Assembly (NCBI GenBank): GCA_964481235.1
Contig: CAYZYH010000009.1
Location: 1 to 41,098, forward strand
Reading direction: 5' to 3'
Source: JAUPVL01 sp964481235
Lineage (GTDB): Bacteria > Patescibacteriota > Saccharimonadia > CAILAD01 > BJGX01
Length of the DNA: 41,098 nt
A program made the position numbers and the translations under genes. The notes beneath the pieces are model-generated. The model saw only the letters and a program-made list of their open reading frames with translations. It made no database searches and had not been told where the DNA came from. This document shows, in pieces, positions 8,696 to 17,162 of the stretch. Every line of letters starts with the position of its first letter. The first letter of the stretch is position 1.

Positions 8696-11650
8696 ATGCA
8701 AACATCCAAACACACAAAAATTCTTAGCATCGCTAGTATATCTATAATAATATTCTCTTATATTGTATCTTCTGGGGTGCTACTTTTTAAGCCCCATATT
8801 GCCAAAGCGGCTACTACATACACTGTTACTAAGGTAGCAGATACTAACGATGGCACTTGCGATGCCGACTGTTCCTTGCGGGAGGCCATAACTGCCGCCA
8901 ATGCCAATGCCGGAGCCGACATTATAGAGTTCAATATAACTCCTGCTGATGGTACTGCCTACACCATAACTCCTCTTAGTGAGCTACCAACCATTACCGA
9001 GCAAGTGAAGATAGATGGTACTACCCAAAGTGGCTCGAGTTGCTCAGGCCGTAGCCTTAAGATTGAGATAGATGGTACTAATGAGACATACGGGCTACAA
9101 ACAACGGCCAACAACTTTGAGCTATACGGAGTTGCTATTACCGGAACAGGTGGACAGCACGGCTTAAGAGTACTCAATGCTTCTAACCCTACAGTAAACT
9201 GTAGTAATTTTGGTACAGATGTGACCGGTACGATTGCCGATGGCAATAATCAAGATGGCATAGCCCTCGAGAACGTTACTGGCGGTACTATAGGAAGCAC
9301 TACATTGGCCAATCGCAATATAATAGGTGCCAATGGCCAAGCTGGTATAGAGCTTGTAGACGGTACTAATGGTGTAGATGTAATAGGTAATTATGTTGGC
9401 ACTAATTTTACTGGCACCGTAGCTATTGGTAACACTTTTGGGGTAGCAATTTGGGGCGCAACCGGTAATACTATTGGTGGTACTGCAGCCGGTGAGCGAA
9501 ATATTATTTCTGGAAACACATCAATTGGTGTAGATATAGATGACGACAACGACCCAGACCCTTCTACTAACAACTCTATTGAAGGCAACTATATAGGCAC
9601 TCAGCCAGACGGCACTACTGCTTTGGCAAATACAAATGTTGGAGTTTCATTACAAGGTGGTGCTACCGGTAATACTATTGGTGGTACAACTGGTGTTACT
9701 CTAGATGGAGCATGTACTGGAGCATGCAATGTTATTTCTGGCAATGGTGGAACAGGAGTGTATATAAATGGTGCAAACGTTACGACCAACACAGTACAAG
9801 GAAATTTTATTGGTACCGATGTTAATGGCACGGCTGATCTCGGTAACAGCAGTGTGGGCATTCAACTAAACTCTGGCTCTTCTAATACTATTGGTGGCAC
9901 AGCTACTGGTGCAAGAAATATTATCTCTGGTAATAGTAGTGGGATAGGTATTTCTGGGAGTAATTCTAATAATATTCTAGGTAACTATATAGGAACCGAC
10001 ACCACTGGTTCTGTAGACATGGGTAACGACTTTAGTGGAATATTTTTAGAAGGTGGGTCTGCCAGTAACACTATAGGTGGCACTACGGCTAGTGCTCGTA
10101 ACATTATTTCTGGCAATGGTCAGAATGGCATTTCTTCAGATGGTCAAGGCAACCCTGCTGGTACCGGTAATGTAATACAGGGCAACTACATAGGTCTTGC
10201 TGCCGACGGTTTGGCTGATCTCGGTAACACGCAGGCGGGTATAGCGCTTTTTGATATAGATGGAGCTACTATTGGTGGCACTACAGCTGGAGCTAGAAAT
10301 GTTGTAAGTGGTAATACACAAAGTGGCATAATAATACAGATAGTTAGTTCGGCTGCGGTTAATAACAATCAGGTATTGGGCAATTATGTTGGTTCAGACT
10401 ATACGGGTACTGTTGGAGTAGGCAATGGTAACTATGGTATCGCCATAACTTCTGGAACAGGCACGGGTAATATTATAGGTAGTACGACATCTGGAGCCCG
10501 TAATGTTGTTATAAACAATGGACAATATGGTATTGGCGTTGATGGGGCAGTTACTGTACAAGGTAACTACATAGGTATAAAAGCTGATGGCTCGGGACCA
10601 CTTGGTAATGGCACTAGTAGCTCAAACTATGGTAGTGTTGCTGTGAATGGTAGTGGCGCTATAGTGGGTGGCAATAGTTTGGCTGCACGCAACTACATGG
10701 CCGGTGCTCTTGGCGGAGGTATTTCGATAAGCGGTTCAACGCCTTTTGGTGGTTCGCAAACTAGCAATGTTACTGTGCAAGGCAACTGCATAGGTACCAA
10801 CTTAAACTGTGAGGTAGAGAGTGGGTATGGGAATGGCGGTGTTGGTATTTCTGCATTTGCCGACATCACAAACGTACTTATCGGCGGTAGTACGACTGGA
10901 GCTGGAAATATTGTAGCCGGTAATGGCGCAGGAATAGTTAATGTTGGATTATCTACGTATACTCCAGTTCTTGTTTCTGTCATAGGTAATAGCATCCATG
11001 ACAATTCAGGCTTTGCAATTACAGGTCTCGGCATCGACAACCTCCAAACCAATGATTTCGTCAACTTCATCAATGCCGGAGTTACTCTCAACGATGCAGA
11101 CGACATTGACTATGCTGGCAATAACACCGGCACCAACCACTACCTAAACTTCCCCGTCATCAACTCTATCACTTCCACCGGTGGTCAAGTAACCATTAAC
11201 TATGATCTAGACATCAATGATGCTGAGTCTGGAGCTACCGGCTATAGAGTAGAGTTCTTTGCCAACGATGCCGCTGACGCCAGTGGCTACGGTGAAGGTC
11301 AAACCTTCTTAGGTACAGAGAACGTAGCTGGTGATGTAACCAATCAGTCTGTAACCTTTACTCTTCCTAGTGGAGTAGAAGGTAATAAGTTTATCTCTGC
11401 TACTACTACCATGAGAGACAACTCCAATGATGGCTTTGGCCACACCTCTGAGTTTGGTGCATTAGTAGAAGGTAATCTTGTACCTAGTGGTGGGGTTACA
11501 CCTAACCCAGCTGCCAACGTAGTAGCTGCTACTGGTCGCAACATTAAGTGGGTATCACTTATTGCCTTTATACTATTACTTATAGGTGCTACTGGTTTAT
11601 ACGTAGCCAAACGAAAAGGTAAGAACAAAGAGTGGCGGCCCAAGGTTTAG
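8696..11650 (+). CDS. Secreted right-handed beta-helix repeat protein, CSLREA-type
   Basis: 984 residues, paralog of the gene 49 bases upstream. The start codon has the same GTTGTTATGCAAAC context, which supports this ATG. A signal peptide ends near AKAAT, followed by a CSLREA motif (CSLREAITAAN), repeated beta-helix coils (GNTIGG, RNIISGN, GNYIGT), the shared C-terminal beta domain (YDLDINDAES...FGHTSEFGA), VAATG (nt 11522-11536), a hydrophobic helix and KRKGKNKEWRPK. Several coils contain paired cysteines (CTGACN), also seen in the paralogs, which may form disulfides outside the cell. The ligand is unknown. Confidence 0.88.
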   Translation: MQTSKHTKILSIASISIIIFSYIVSSGVLLFKPHIAKAATTYTVTKVADTNDGTCDADCSLREAITAANANAGADIIEFNITPADGTAYTITPLSELPTITEQVKIDGTTQSGSSCSGRSLKIEIDGTNETYGLQTTANNFELYGVAITGTGGQHGLRVLNASNPTVNCSNFGTDVTGTIADGNNQDGIALENVTGGTIGSTTLANRNIIGANGQAGIELVDGTNGVDVIGNYVGTNFTGTVAIGNTFGVAIWGATGNTIGGTAAGERNIISGNTSIGVDIDDDNDPDPSTNNSIEGNYIGTQPDGTTALANTNVGVSLQGGATGNTIGGTTGVTLDGACTGACNVISGNGGTGVYINGANVTTNTVQGNFIGTDVNGTADLGNSSVGIQLNSGSSNTIGGTATGARNIISGNSSGIGISGSNSNNILGNYIGTDTTGSVDMGNDFSGIFLEGGSASNTIGGTTASARNIISGNGQNGISSDGQGNPAGTGNVIQGNYIGLAADGLADLGNTQAGIALFDIDGATIGGTTAGARNVVSGNTQSGIIIQIVSSAAVNNNQVLGNYVGSDYTGTVGVGNGNYGIAITSGTGTGNIIGSTTSGARNVVINNGQYGIGVDGAVTVQGNYIGIKADGSGPLGNGTSSSNYGSVAVNGSGAIVGGNSLAARNYMAGALGGGISISGSTPFGGSQTSNVTVQGNCIGTNLNCEVESGYGNGGVGISAFADITNVLIGGSTTGAGNIVAGNGAGIVNVGLSTYTPVLVSVIGNSIHDNSGFAITGLGIDNLQTNDFVNFINAGVTLNDADDIDYAGNNTGTNHYLNFPVINSITSTGGQVTINYDLDINDAESGATGYRVEFFANDAADASGYGEGQTFLGTENVAGDVTNQSVTFTLPSGVEGNKFISATTTMRDNSNDGFGHTSEFGALVEGNLVPSGGVTPNPAANVVAATGRNIKWVSLIAFILLLIGATGLYVAKRKGKNKEWRPKV

Positions 11651-11726
11651 GCCGAAACCAATCTTATACAATATATTTAAATAGCTAGTGCTTTTATGTT
11701 GTATGCTGTTTTGGTAACATTACCCA

Positions 11727-11978
11727 ATGAGCTCACAAAGTAAGTCAAATCACGTAAGGAGCATAGTACTAATTGCCATCGGTACACTATTTGTATTAAC
11801 AAGTTTAGTTTGGTTTGGGTTGAAATATTTGTCTCAAGCCACACCCAATAAAGACACAGACCAAGCTTCTATCACTGAAAACTCTGAAGATATATATGAA
11901 ACCGATAGTAACAATAAGGAGACGGCCGAGCAGACCGGCGATACAGCTACTGACGAGGCATCACTCAATGACAACTAA
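11727..11978 (+). CDS. Small membrane-anchored acidic protein, unknown
   Basis: 83 residues. A short basic N-terminus, one transmembrane helix (about 13-32), then a low-complexity tail rich in Asp, Glu, Thr and Asn that would face outside. No family recognised. It starts 76 bases after the beta-helix gene and may be the last gene of the surface region. The acidic, Lys-poor tail argues against a shadow frame, but the short length keeps confidence moderate. Confidence 0.55.
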   Translation: MSSQSKSNHVRSIVLIAIGTLFVLTSLVWFGLKYLSQATPNKDTDQASITENSEDIYETDSNNKETAEQTGDTATDEASLNDN

Positions 11979-12011
11979 ACAAAATTTGTTATAATCATAA
12001 GTGTTTTTTAG

Positions 12012-12017
12012 TATAAT
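12012..12017 (+). promoter_or_regulatory. Likely -10 box for the 12043 gene
   Basis: Perfect TATAAT 25 bases upstream of the ATG in a very AT-rich gap; the -35 box is unclear. Confidence 0.4.
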
Positions 12018-12042
12018 ATAATTAAATTGTATTAAATATCTT

Positions 12043-12798
12043 ATGACGGATACCCCAACCAAGCCAATTCCGCCCGAAAATGTAATAGATTTACCAAGAC
12101 GTGACAATAAAAAACTTATTGTAATAGTAATAGTTTTTGTTCTACTGCTCATAGCTGCAGTAGGCGGTACTTACTATTACATGAACAAAAAGCTTGCTGA
12201 GCAAAAGAAAGCACAACAAGCCGAGATAGATGCACTTAATGCAAAAGTGTCTGAACTACAAAAGTCACCAACCGCTTCAGGCTCCACCCCAGATACTCAA
12301 ACCAAACAATACACCACAAAGTATGAGAAACTAAAGTTTTTATACCCTAACACTTTTGTACTTACAGATAACTCAACTACTCAAGAATTAATTCAACCAG
12401 GTAGCGACAAGATAATAATAAGCAACGGTAACTTTAAAATGGATTTACAAACTGGGCTTTACGGCATAGGTGGTGCTTGTGAGACATGTAAAGTTTTATA
12501 TGCCGAACCGATAACTGTGTTGGGCAAAACTTACTCGCTAAATTACGTATCATATGACGGTGGTCCCAAGGTAGATGCTGTGATTATCGGTAAGGACGCC
12601 CAAGATAGTTTTGGTGTTGCTTTAACTAGTAAGAATATTAAACCTGTCAATAGCTCTGAAGGTGATAGCACAACTGGCATTAGTGTGTCTGCAAGTTACA
12701 AAAATAGTAGCACTACAGTACCTAAAAGTGTTGCAGAGTTGCAAAATGACGCCAATATAACTGCTTTTAAAAATTTTGTTAAAAGCTTTAGCTATTGA
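12043..12798 (+). CDS. Membrane-anchored extracytoplasmic protein, unknown
   Basis: 251 residues. About 23 cytoplasmic residues (Pro-rich, then basic), one transmembrane helix (about 26-46), a short coiled coil (KKLAEQKKAQQAEIDALNAK), a Ser/Thr/Pro linker, then a globular extracellular domain of about 150 residues containing a CETC pair. No family can be named with confidence. A TATAAT at 12012-12017 lies 25 bases before the ATG. The gene ends just before the CIRCE element and is not part of the heat-shock operon. Confidence 0.75.
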   Translation: MTDTPTKPIPPENVIDLPRRDNKKLIVIVIVFVLLLIAAVGGTYYYMNKKLAEQKKAQQAEIDALNAKVSELQKSPTASGSTPDTQTKQYTTKYEKLKFLYPNTFVLTDNSTTQELIQPGSDKIIISNGNFKMDLQTGLYGIGGACETCKVLYAEPITVLGKTYSLNYVSYDGGPKVDAVIIGKDAQDSFGVALTSKNIKPVNSSEGDSTTGISVSASYKNSSTTVPKSVAELQNDANITAFKNFVKSFSY

Positions 12799-12814
12799 TT
12801 GTAAAAAACTATAA

Positions 12815-12841
12815 TTAGCACTCTTGACACTAGAGTGCTAA
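12815..12841 (+). promoter_or_regulatory. CIRCE operator (HrcA binding site)
   Basis: A perfect TTAGCACTC-N9-GAGTGCTAA inverted repeat, the consensus CIRCE element bound by HrcA. It lies about 80 bases upstream of hrcA, so the operon is autoregulated and should be induced by heat shock. Confidence 0.97.
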
Positions 12842-12853
12842 TTTATATATAAT
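12824..12853 (+). promoter_or_regulatory. Heat-shock operon promoter overlapping CIRCE
   Basis: TTGACA at 12824-12829 falls inside the 9-base CIRCE spacer, and TATAAT at 12848-12853 follows after an 18-base spacer. HrcA bound to CIRCE would therefore cover the -35 region directly. The leader to hrcA is about 58 bases. Confidence 0.85.
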
Positions 12854-12917
12854 AGAATGCAAGTTGGCACTATATAGTGTTGACTGCCAATAATGATAGT
12901 AATATCATATATATGTC

Positions 12918-13619
12918 ATGACAGATCGTCAAAAACAGATACTTTCAGAGATAATTCGGCTTTATGCCGACTCTGCCGAACCAGTGAGCTCACGGGAGTT
13001 AGCTAGGTTGTTTGATCTTAGCTCGGCTACTATTCGCGCTGAAATGAGTGTTTTAGAAGAGCAAGGTTATATTTTTCAACCCCACGTTTCTGCTGGGCGT
13101 GTACCAACAGATAAAGGTTATCGGTTCTTTGTAAACACCGTTCAGTCGCAAGGGCTGTCTAACTCTAACAAAAGTGTGCAAACAATAGCAAAAAGAGTGG
13201 ATAGCCTAAAAGATAGAACTGACGGTGCAATAAAAATTGCAGCCGAAACTCTAAGCGACCTTACTGGTAACATGGCTTTTGCCACACTGAGTGACTCGGT
13301 GTATTTTTATGGTATGGGACAGCTATTTTCCCAGCCCGAGTTTATAGATCAAGTAAATGCCTTGCAGGCCGCGCGTTTTTTGGATGCGATACAACAATGG
13401 CTTGCTGGTGCCAAAATAGATAGTTTGCAGGTATATATAGGTTCAGAAAATCCCGTTGTTCGTAGTAGTGGGCTTACTATGATGGTAAATCGTTTTACTA
13501 GTCCCTACTCAGACTATAGTTATATAGGCATAGTGGGACCTACCAGACAGAGTTATGACAAAGTAATAAATCTTGTAGAAGGGACTACTGAGGCCTTAGA
13601 GCAAGCATTTCAGGAGTAA
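12918..13619 (+). CDS. hrcA: Heat-inducible transcription repressor HrcA (short form)
   Basis: 233 residues. An N-terminal winged helix-turn-helix (about 1-70, with SSATIRAEMSVLEEQGYI and HVSAGRVPTDKGYR, both family signatures) is followed by a GAF-like domain ending in the typical IGIVGPTRQSYDKVI segment. Usual HrcA proteins are about 340 residues; the missing ~100 residues appear to be the inserted dimerising domain in the middle. It represses chaperone operons by binding CIRCE, which is present just upstream. First gene of the operon, 2 bases before grpE. Confidence 0.93.
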   Translation: MTDRQKQILSEIIRLYADSAEPVSSRELARLFDLSSATIRAEMSVLEEQGYIFQPHVSAGRVPTDKGYRFFVNTVQSQGLSNSNKSVQTIAKRVDSLKDRTDGAIKIAAETLSDLTGNMAFATLSDSVYFYGMGQLFSQPEFIDQVNALQAARFLDAIQQWLAGAKIDSLQVYIGSENPVVRSSGLTMMVNRFTSPYSDYSYIGIVGPTRQSYDKVINLVEGTTEALEQAFQE

Positions 13620-13621
13620 AC

Positions 13622-14152
13622 ATGAAACAACCTATTAAAAAATCAACATCTAAAAAGAGAAAAACATCTATAGAATATGAGCAGCAGATTGGGGAGTTGA
13701 CAGCACACCTACAAAGATTGCAAGCTGAGTTTGAAAATTACAAAAAACGCGAGGCTTCCCAAAGATCTGAAATATTAAGTACTGCAAAGGTTGCTGTGCT
13801 TAGTGAGCTATTGCCAGCTCTAGACAACTTTGACAGGGCAGCCACTCATCTACCAAAAGAACTAGAGGACAACTCTTGGGCCAAAGGTATGCAATATGTA
13901 GGTCAACAACTACTAGATATACTCGAAAACATGGGTATTTCTGCATTCAAACCACAAGGAGAAAAGTTTGATCATAGCAAGCACGAGGCGTTAGAGCATG
14001 TAGAAAGTGATAAGCCACCAGAAACTATTGTAGAGGTGCTAACACCGGGCTACAAAATGGGTGAGAATGTTATACGTCCAGCGACAGTTCGGGTAAGTAG
14101 AGGAAACAACAAGCAATCATTAAAAAACGATAATAACAAAGGAGAACAATAA
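13622..14152 (+). CDS. grpE: Nucleotide exchange factor GrpE
   Basis: 176 residues. A Lys-rich N-terminus, a long coiled coil (about 18-60) and the compact head with recognisable blocks: LLPALDNFDRA, WAKGMQYVGQQL, GEKFDHSKHEAL and the ending VIRPATVRVSRG. GrpE is the ADP/ATP exchange factor of DnaK. The ATG follows the hrcA stop by 2 bases, and the stop overlaps the dnaK start in TAATG, indicating translational coupling. Confidence 0.95.
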   Translation: MKQPIKKSTSKKRKTSIEYEQQIGELTAHLQRLQAEFENYKKREASQRSEILSTAKVAVLSELLPALDNFDRAATHLPKELEDNSWAKGMQYVGQQLLDILENMGISAFKPQGEKFDHSKHEALEHVESDKPPETIVEVLTPGYKMGENVIRPATVRVSRGNNKQSLKNDNNKGEQ

Positions 14153-16083
14153 TGAGTAAGATAATAGGAATAGACTTAGGTACCACCAACTCAGCCATGG
14201 CTGTAATGGAAGGTGGCGACCCAACAGTAATTACAAATATTGAAGGTGCACGTACTACTCCAAGCGTAGTTGCAGTAAACAAAAACGATGAGCGTTTGGT
14301 TGGCCAAACCGCTAAGCGTCAAGCTGTTATTAACCCCGATAACACAATATTTTCGGTAAAAAGACTTATAGGACGTAAGTTTGACGACCCCGAAGTAAAA
14401 CGCGATATAGACCTTATGCCATATAAGATTGTACAGGCCGATGGTCATGTAAAAGTCCAAATGGCTGGCAAAGACTATACCCCAGAAGAGATATCAGCCA
14501 TGATACTTTCTAAGCTCAAAGCTGATGCTGAAAAATATTTAGGCACCGAAGTGACCGAGGCGGTCATAACTGTGCCCGCATACTTTGACGATGCGCAGCG
14601 CCAAGCCACCAAAGATGCTGGCAAAATTGCTGGGCTAGAGGTGAAAAGAATTATTAACGAGCCTACCGCTGCTGCTTTGGCTTATGGTTTAGAGAAGAAA
14701 AAAGAAGAAAAAGTAGTGGTTTATGACCTAGGTGGCGGTACATTTGATGTGTCAGTATTAGAACTTGGCGATGGAGTTTTTGAAGTAAAATCTACCAATG
14801 GTGACACCCACCTTGGCGGCGATGACTTTGACCTTACTCTAATAAACTGGCTTATAGATGAGTTTAAAAAAGACCAAGGAATAGATCTTAAGGCCGACAA
14901 AGCTGCCATGCAACGACTAAAAGAAGCAGCCGAAAAAGCCAAGATAGAACTTTCTACTACCAACGAGACCAACATAAACATCCCATTTGTAACTGCCGAC
15001 GCTAGTGGACCAAAACACTTAGATATGACTCTAAGTCGTGCAGATTTTGAGAAAATTGTAAGTGAGTTGGTAGACAAAACCCTTAAGCCTTGCGAGGCGG
15101 CTCTAAAAGATGCTGGTCTAAAAAAAGACGAAATCAACGAGATTATCTTGGTAGGTGGTATGACCCGTATGCCTCTAGTGCAACGCAAGGTAGAAGAATT
15201 CTTTGGTAAAAAGCCACTACAAGGTGTTAACCCGGACGAAGTTGTAGCTATTGGTGCAGCCATACAAGGTGGCGTACTTGGTGGGGACGTTAAAGACGTT
15301 CTACTACTGGATGTGACTCCGCTTAGTCTAGGTATAGAAACTATGGGTGCGGTTAGTACTAAACTAATTGAACGCAATACCACTATTCCTACTAGCAAAT
15401 CGCAAACTTTCTCAACTGCTGCCGACAACCAAACCAGTGTAGAGATAAATGTACTGCAAGGCGAGCGTGAAATGGCTAATGACAACAAGTCGCTTGGTAG
15501 ATTTATACTCGATGGTATTCCACCAGCTCCGCGTGGAGTGCCACAAATAGAAGTGAGCTTTAATATTGATGCCAATGGTATTGTAAATGTGAGTGCCAAA
15601 GACAAAGCTACTGGTAAAGAACAAAAAATTACTATTACTGGTGGAGGTAGCTTAAGCGAAGAAGAAATTAAGAAGATGCAACAAGACGCCGAAACTCACG
15701 CCGATGAAGACAAACGCAAGAAAGAACAGGTTGAAGCCAAAAATCACGCTGACACCCTTATCTACACTGCCGAAAAAACTCTTAAAGATGCTGGCGATAA
15801 GGTGAGTGCTGACGACAAAAAGTCTGTTGAAGACGCCATATCTGCCCTAAAAGAAAAACTTGATAGTGAAGACACAGCTGAACTCAAAAAACTTAGTGAT
15901 GACCTAAACGAAAAGCTAATGAAGATAGGTGAAGCTATGTACAAAGAAGAAGCTAACGAAGCCGAAGCTAAGAGTGGCGAAGAAAAAGTTGAAGAAGCCG
16001 AAGTTAAAGATGACGAAAAATCTGACAAATCAACAGATAATGATTCTGAAGAAGGTGAAGTAGTAGACGGAAAAGACAAATAG
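14152..16083 (+). CDS. dnaK: Chaperone DnaK (Hsp70)
   Basis: 643 residues, full length. ATPase domain motifs: IGIDLGTTNSA (phosphate 1), YDLGGGTFDVS (phosphate 2), NEPTAAALAYG and ILVGGMTRMP. The substrate-binding domain follows (LLLDVTPLSLGIETMG, TTIPTSKSQTFSTA) with a helical lid and a highly acidic tail rich in Glu, Lys and Asp in place of the usual EEVD-like end. GGAG lies 8 bases before the ATG. It folds proteins in the cytosol with DnaJ and GrpE. Its TAG stop is also the first triplet of the left inverted repeat flanking the next ORF, so the tail could have been altered by an insertion. Confidence 0.97.
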   Translation: MSKIIGIDLGTTNSAMAVMEGGDPTVITNIEGARTTPSVVAVNKNDERLVGQTAKRQAVINPDNTIFSVKRLIGRKFDDPEVKRDIDLMPYKIVQADGHVKVQMAGKDYTPEEISAMILSKLKADAEKYLGTEVTEAVITVPAYFDDAQRQATKDAGKIAGLEVKRIINEPTAAALAYGLEKKKEEKVVVYDLGGGTFDVSVLELGDGVFEVKSTNGDTHLGGDDFDLTLINWLIDEFKKDQGIDLKADKAAMQRLKEAAEKAKIELSTTNETNINIPFVTADASGPKHLDMTLSRADFEKIVSELVDKTLKPCEAALKDAGLKKDEINEIILVGGMTRMPLVQRKVEEFFGKKPLQGVNPDEVVAIGAAIQGGVLGGDVKDVLLLDVTPLSLGIETMGAVSTKLIERNTTIPTSKSQTFSTAADNQTSVEINVLQGEREMANDNKSLGRFILDGIPPAPRGVPQIEVSFNIDANGIVNVSAKDKATGKEQKITITGGGSLSEEEIKKMQQDAETHADEDKRKKEQVEAKNHADTLIYTAEKTLKDAGDKVSADDKKSVEDAISALKEKLDSEDTAELKKLSDDLNEKLMKIGEAMYKEEANEAEAKSGEEKVEEAEVKDDEKSDKSTDNDSEEGEVVDGKDK

Positions 16084-16107
16084 AAGCTAGGAGCTTGAAG
16101 CTAGAAG
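16083..16107 (+). repeat. Left inverted repeat flanking the four-helix-bundle ORF
   Basis: GAAGCTAG/GAGCTTGAAGCTAGAAG-type sequence. Bases 16088-16107 match the reverse complement of 16480-16499 at 17 of 20 positions. It begins at the dnaK stop codon. Confidence 0.75.
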
Positions 16108-16112
16108 ATGGT

Positions 16113-16526
16113 ATGAAAAACTCGATCACATCATTCCATCAGCTTGATGCGTGGCAACAAGCTCATCGGCTTCGGCTAGCTGTTTTTAAAGAAACTCAAA
16201 AGTTTAAACCACTACATAGGCTTGGTCTTACTTCGCAAATAGAGCGCGCCTCTTTATCGGTAGCAACTAATATAGCTGAAGGTTTTGGCCGCAGAACTTC
16301 AAAAGAAAAACTACAGTTTTATAATATTGCGAGAGGCTCATTAATTGAAACCCAAGACTTACTTGTTTTTGCACGTGACATAAATGAGTTAGATAAAGAA
16401 TCATTTGATATACTAGCTAGACAGGCAATAATATGCCTCAAAATACTAAATGGTTTAATGAGATCAACGCGCTTGCGAGCTTCTAGCTCCAAGCTTCCAG
16501 CTACAGTAAAGAAGCAAAGCATATGA
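16113..16526 (+). CDS. Four-helix-bundle protein (23S rRNA IVS / S23-like family)
   Basis: 137 residues from the ATG at 16113 (an in-frame TTG at 16095 lies inside the flanking repeat and is less likely). The family pattern is clear: FHQLDAWQQAHRL near the N-terminus, LTSQIERASLSVATNIAEGFGR in the middle, and a helix with GSLIETQDLL. This family is known from intervening sequences in 23S rRNA genes and as scattered stand-alone genes; a related fold acts as accessory protein in diversity-generating retroelements. Function here is unknown. The C-terminal residues (RASSSKLPAT) are encoded by the right inverted repeat. The stop overlaps the NYN gene start (ATGA). It interrupts the chaperone operon and looks inserted. 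Confidence 0.85.
   Translation: MKNSITSFHQLDAWQQAHRLRLAVFKETQKFKPLHRLGLTSQIERASLSVATNIAEGFGRRTSKEKLQFYNIARGSLIETQDLLVFARDINELDKESFDILARQAIICLKILNGLMRSTRLRASSSKLPATVKKQSI
16480..16503 (+). repeat. Right inverted repeat flanking the four-helix-bundle ORF
   Basis: CTTCTAGCTCCAAGCTTCCA-type sequence, the near-complement of the left copy at 16088-16107 (17/20). It is read as the C-terminus of the ORF. Confidence 0.75.
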
Positions 16527-17161
16527 AAGATAAAAAACTAAACTCTACGAATAAACCAACTCAGTCACCAGCCACCATTTATATAGACGGCGAGAACTTT
16601 TTATACCAAATAGTAGATGTTTTGGTGCACGCCAAGCTCATAAACGAGCGAGCTGAGCTGGCTAAGTTTGATATTATATCGCTGTTTATGTCGGCCACCA
16701 AAAACAACATTAGGCCAATAAATGTGCGCTATTATGGCACCAAGTTACACCTTATTACCGATATGGGTGAGGTTGCCCAAGAAGCCTCGCAAAAGATGGT
16801 AGACCAAAAACGTATGTGGGGTGCTTGGCTAGCTAAGCAAGGTGTAGACTACATAATAGCAGGCAACCTCAAGGCACGTAAAAAAAACGGTGAAGTAGTG
16901 TTTCAAGAAAAAGGCGTAGATGTAACAATTGCGGTAGATATGATTGTGGCAGCATACGATAACCCCAATATGCATTTTATAGTTGCAACATCAGACTCAG
17001 ATATTATACCGGCACTAAGAGTGGTATCGCAGAAAGGCCACAAAATTACCTACATTGGTAATGAAAAATCACTCAATAAAGCTATTGTTGCCCATTCTAA
17101 TGAAACTATTACATTTAACAAGCAAGACATTATAGAGTGTTTTAAGAAAGTAAATAGCTAA
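16523..17161 (+). CDS. NYN-domain (PIN-like) endoribonuclease, LabA/DUF88 type
   Basis: 212 residues. N-terminal YIDGENFLYQ supplies the first conserved acidic residue, VDVTIAVDMIV the second, and ATSDSDIIPAL the third; YIGNEKSLN and a terminal helix complete the NYN/PIN fold. These proteins are metal-dependent RNases or RNA-binding regulators. Its ATG overlaps the four-helix-bundle gene and its stop lies 1 base before dnaJ, so it is co-transcribed with the chaperones. A role in RNA decay during stress is only an inference. Confidence 0.85.
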   Translation: MKDKKLNSTNKPTQSPATIYIDGENFLYQIVDVLVHAKLINERAELAKFDIISLFMSATKNNIRPINVRYYGTKLHLITDMGEVAQEASQKMVDQKRMWGAWLAKQGVDYIIAGNLKARKKNGEVVFQEKGVDVTIAVDMIVAAYDNPNMHFIVATSDSDIIPALRVVSQKGHKITYIGNEKSLNKAIVAHSNETITFNKQDIIECFKKVNS

Positions 17162-17162
17162 A

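Noticed and set aside
1..11650. Possible CRISPR or DNA tandem repeats in the beta-helix genes
   Set aside because: The repetition is at protein level; DNA units vary and there are no spacers of fixed length.
14721..15605. 294-residue open frame antisense to dnaK
   Set aside because: A codon-bias shadow of dnaK, rich in Ser and Leu, without any motif.
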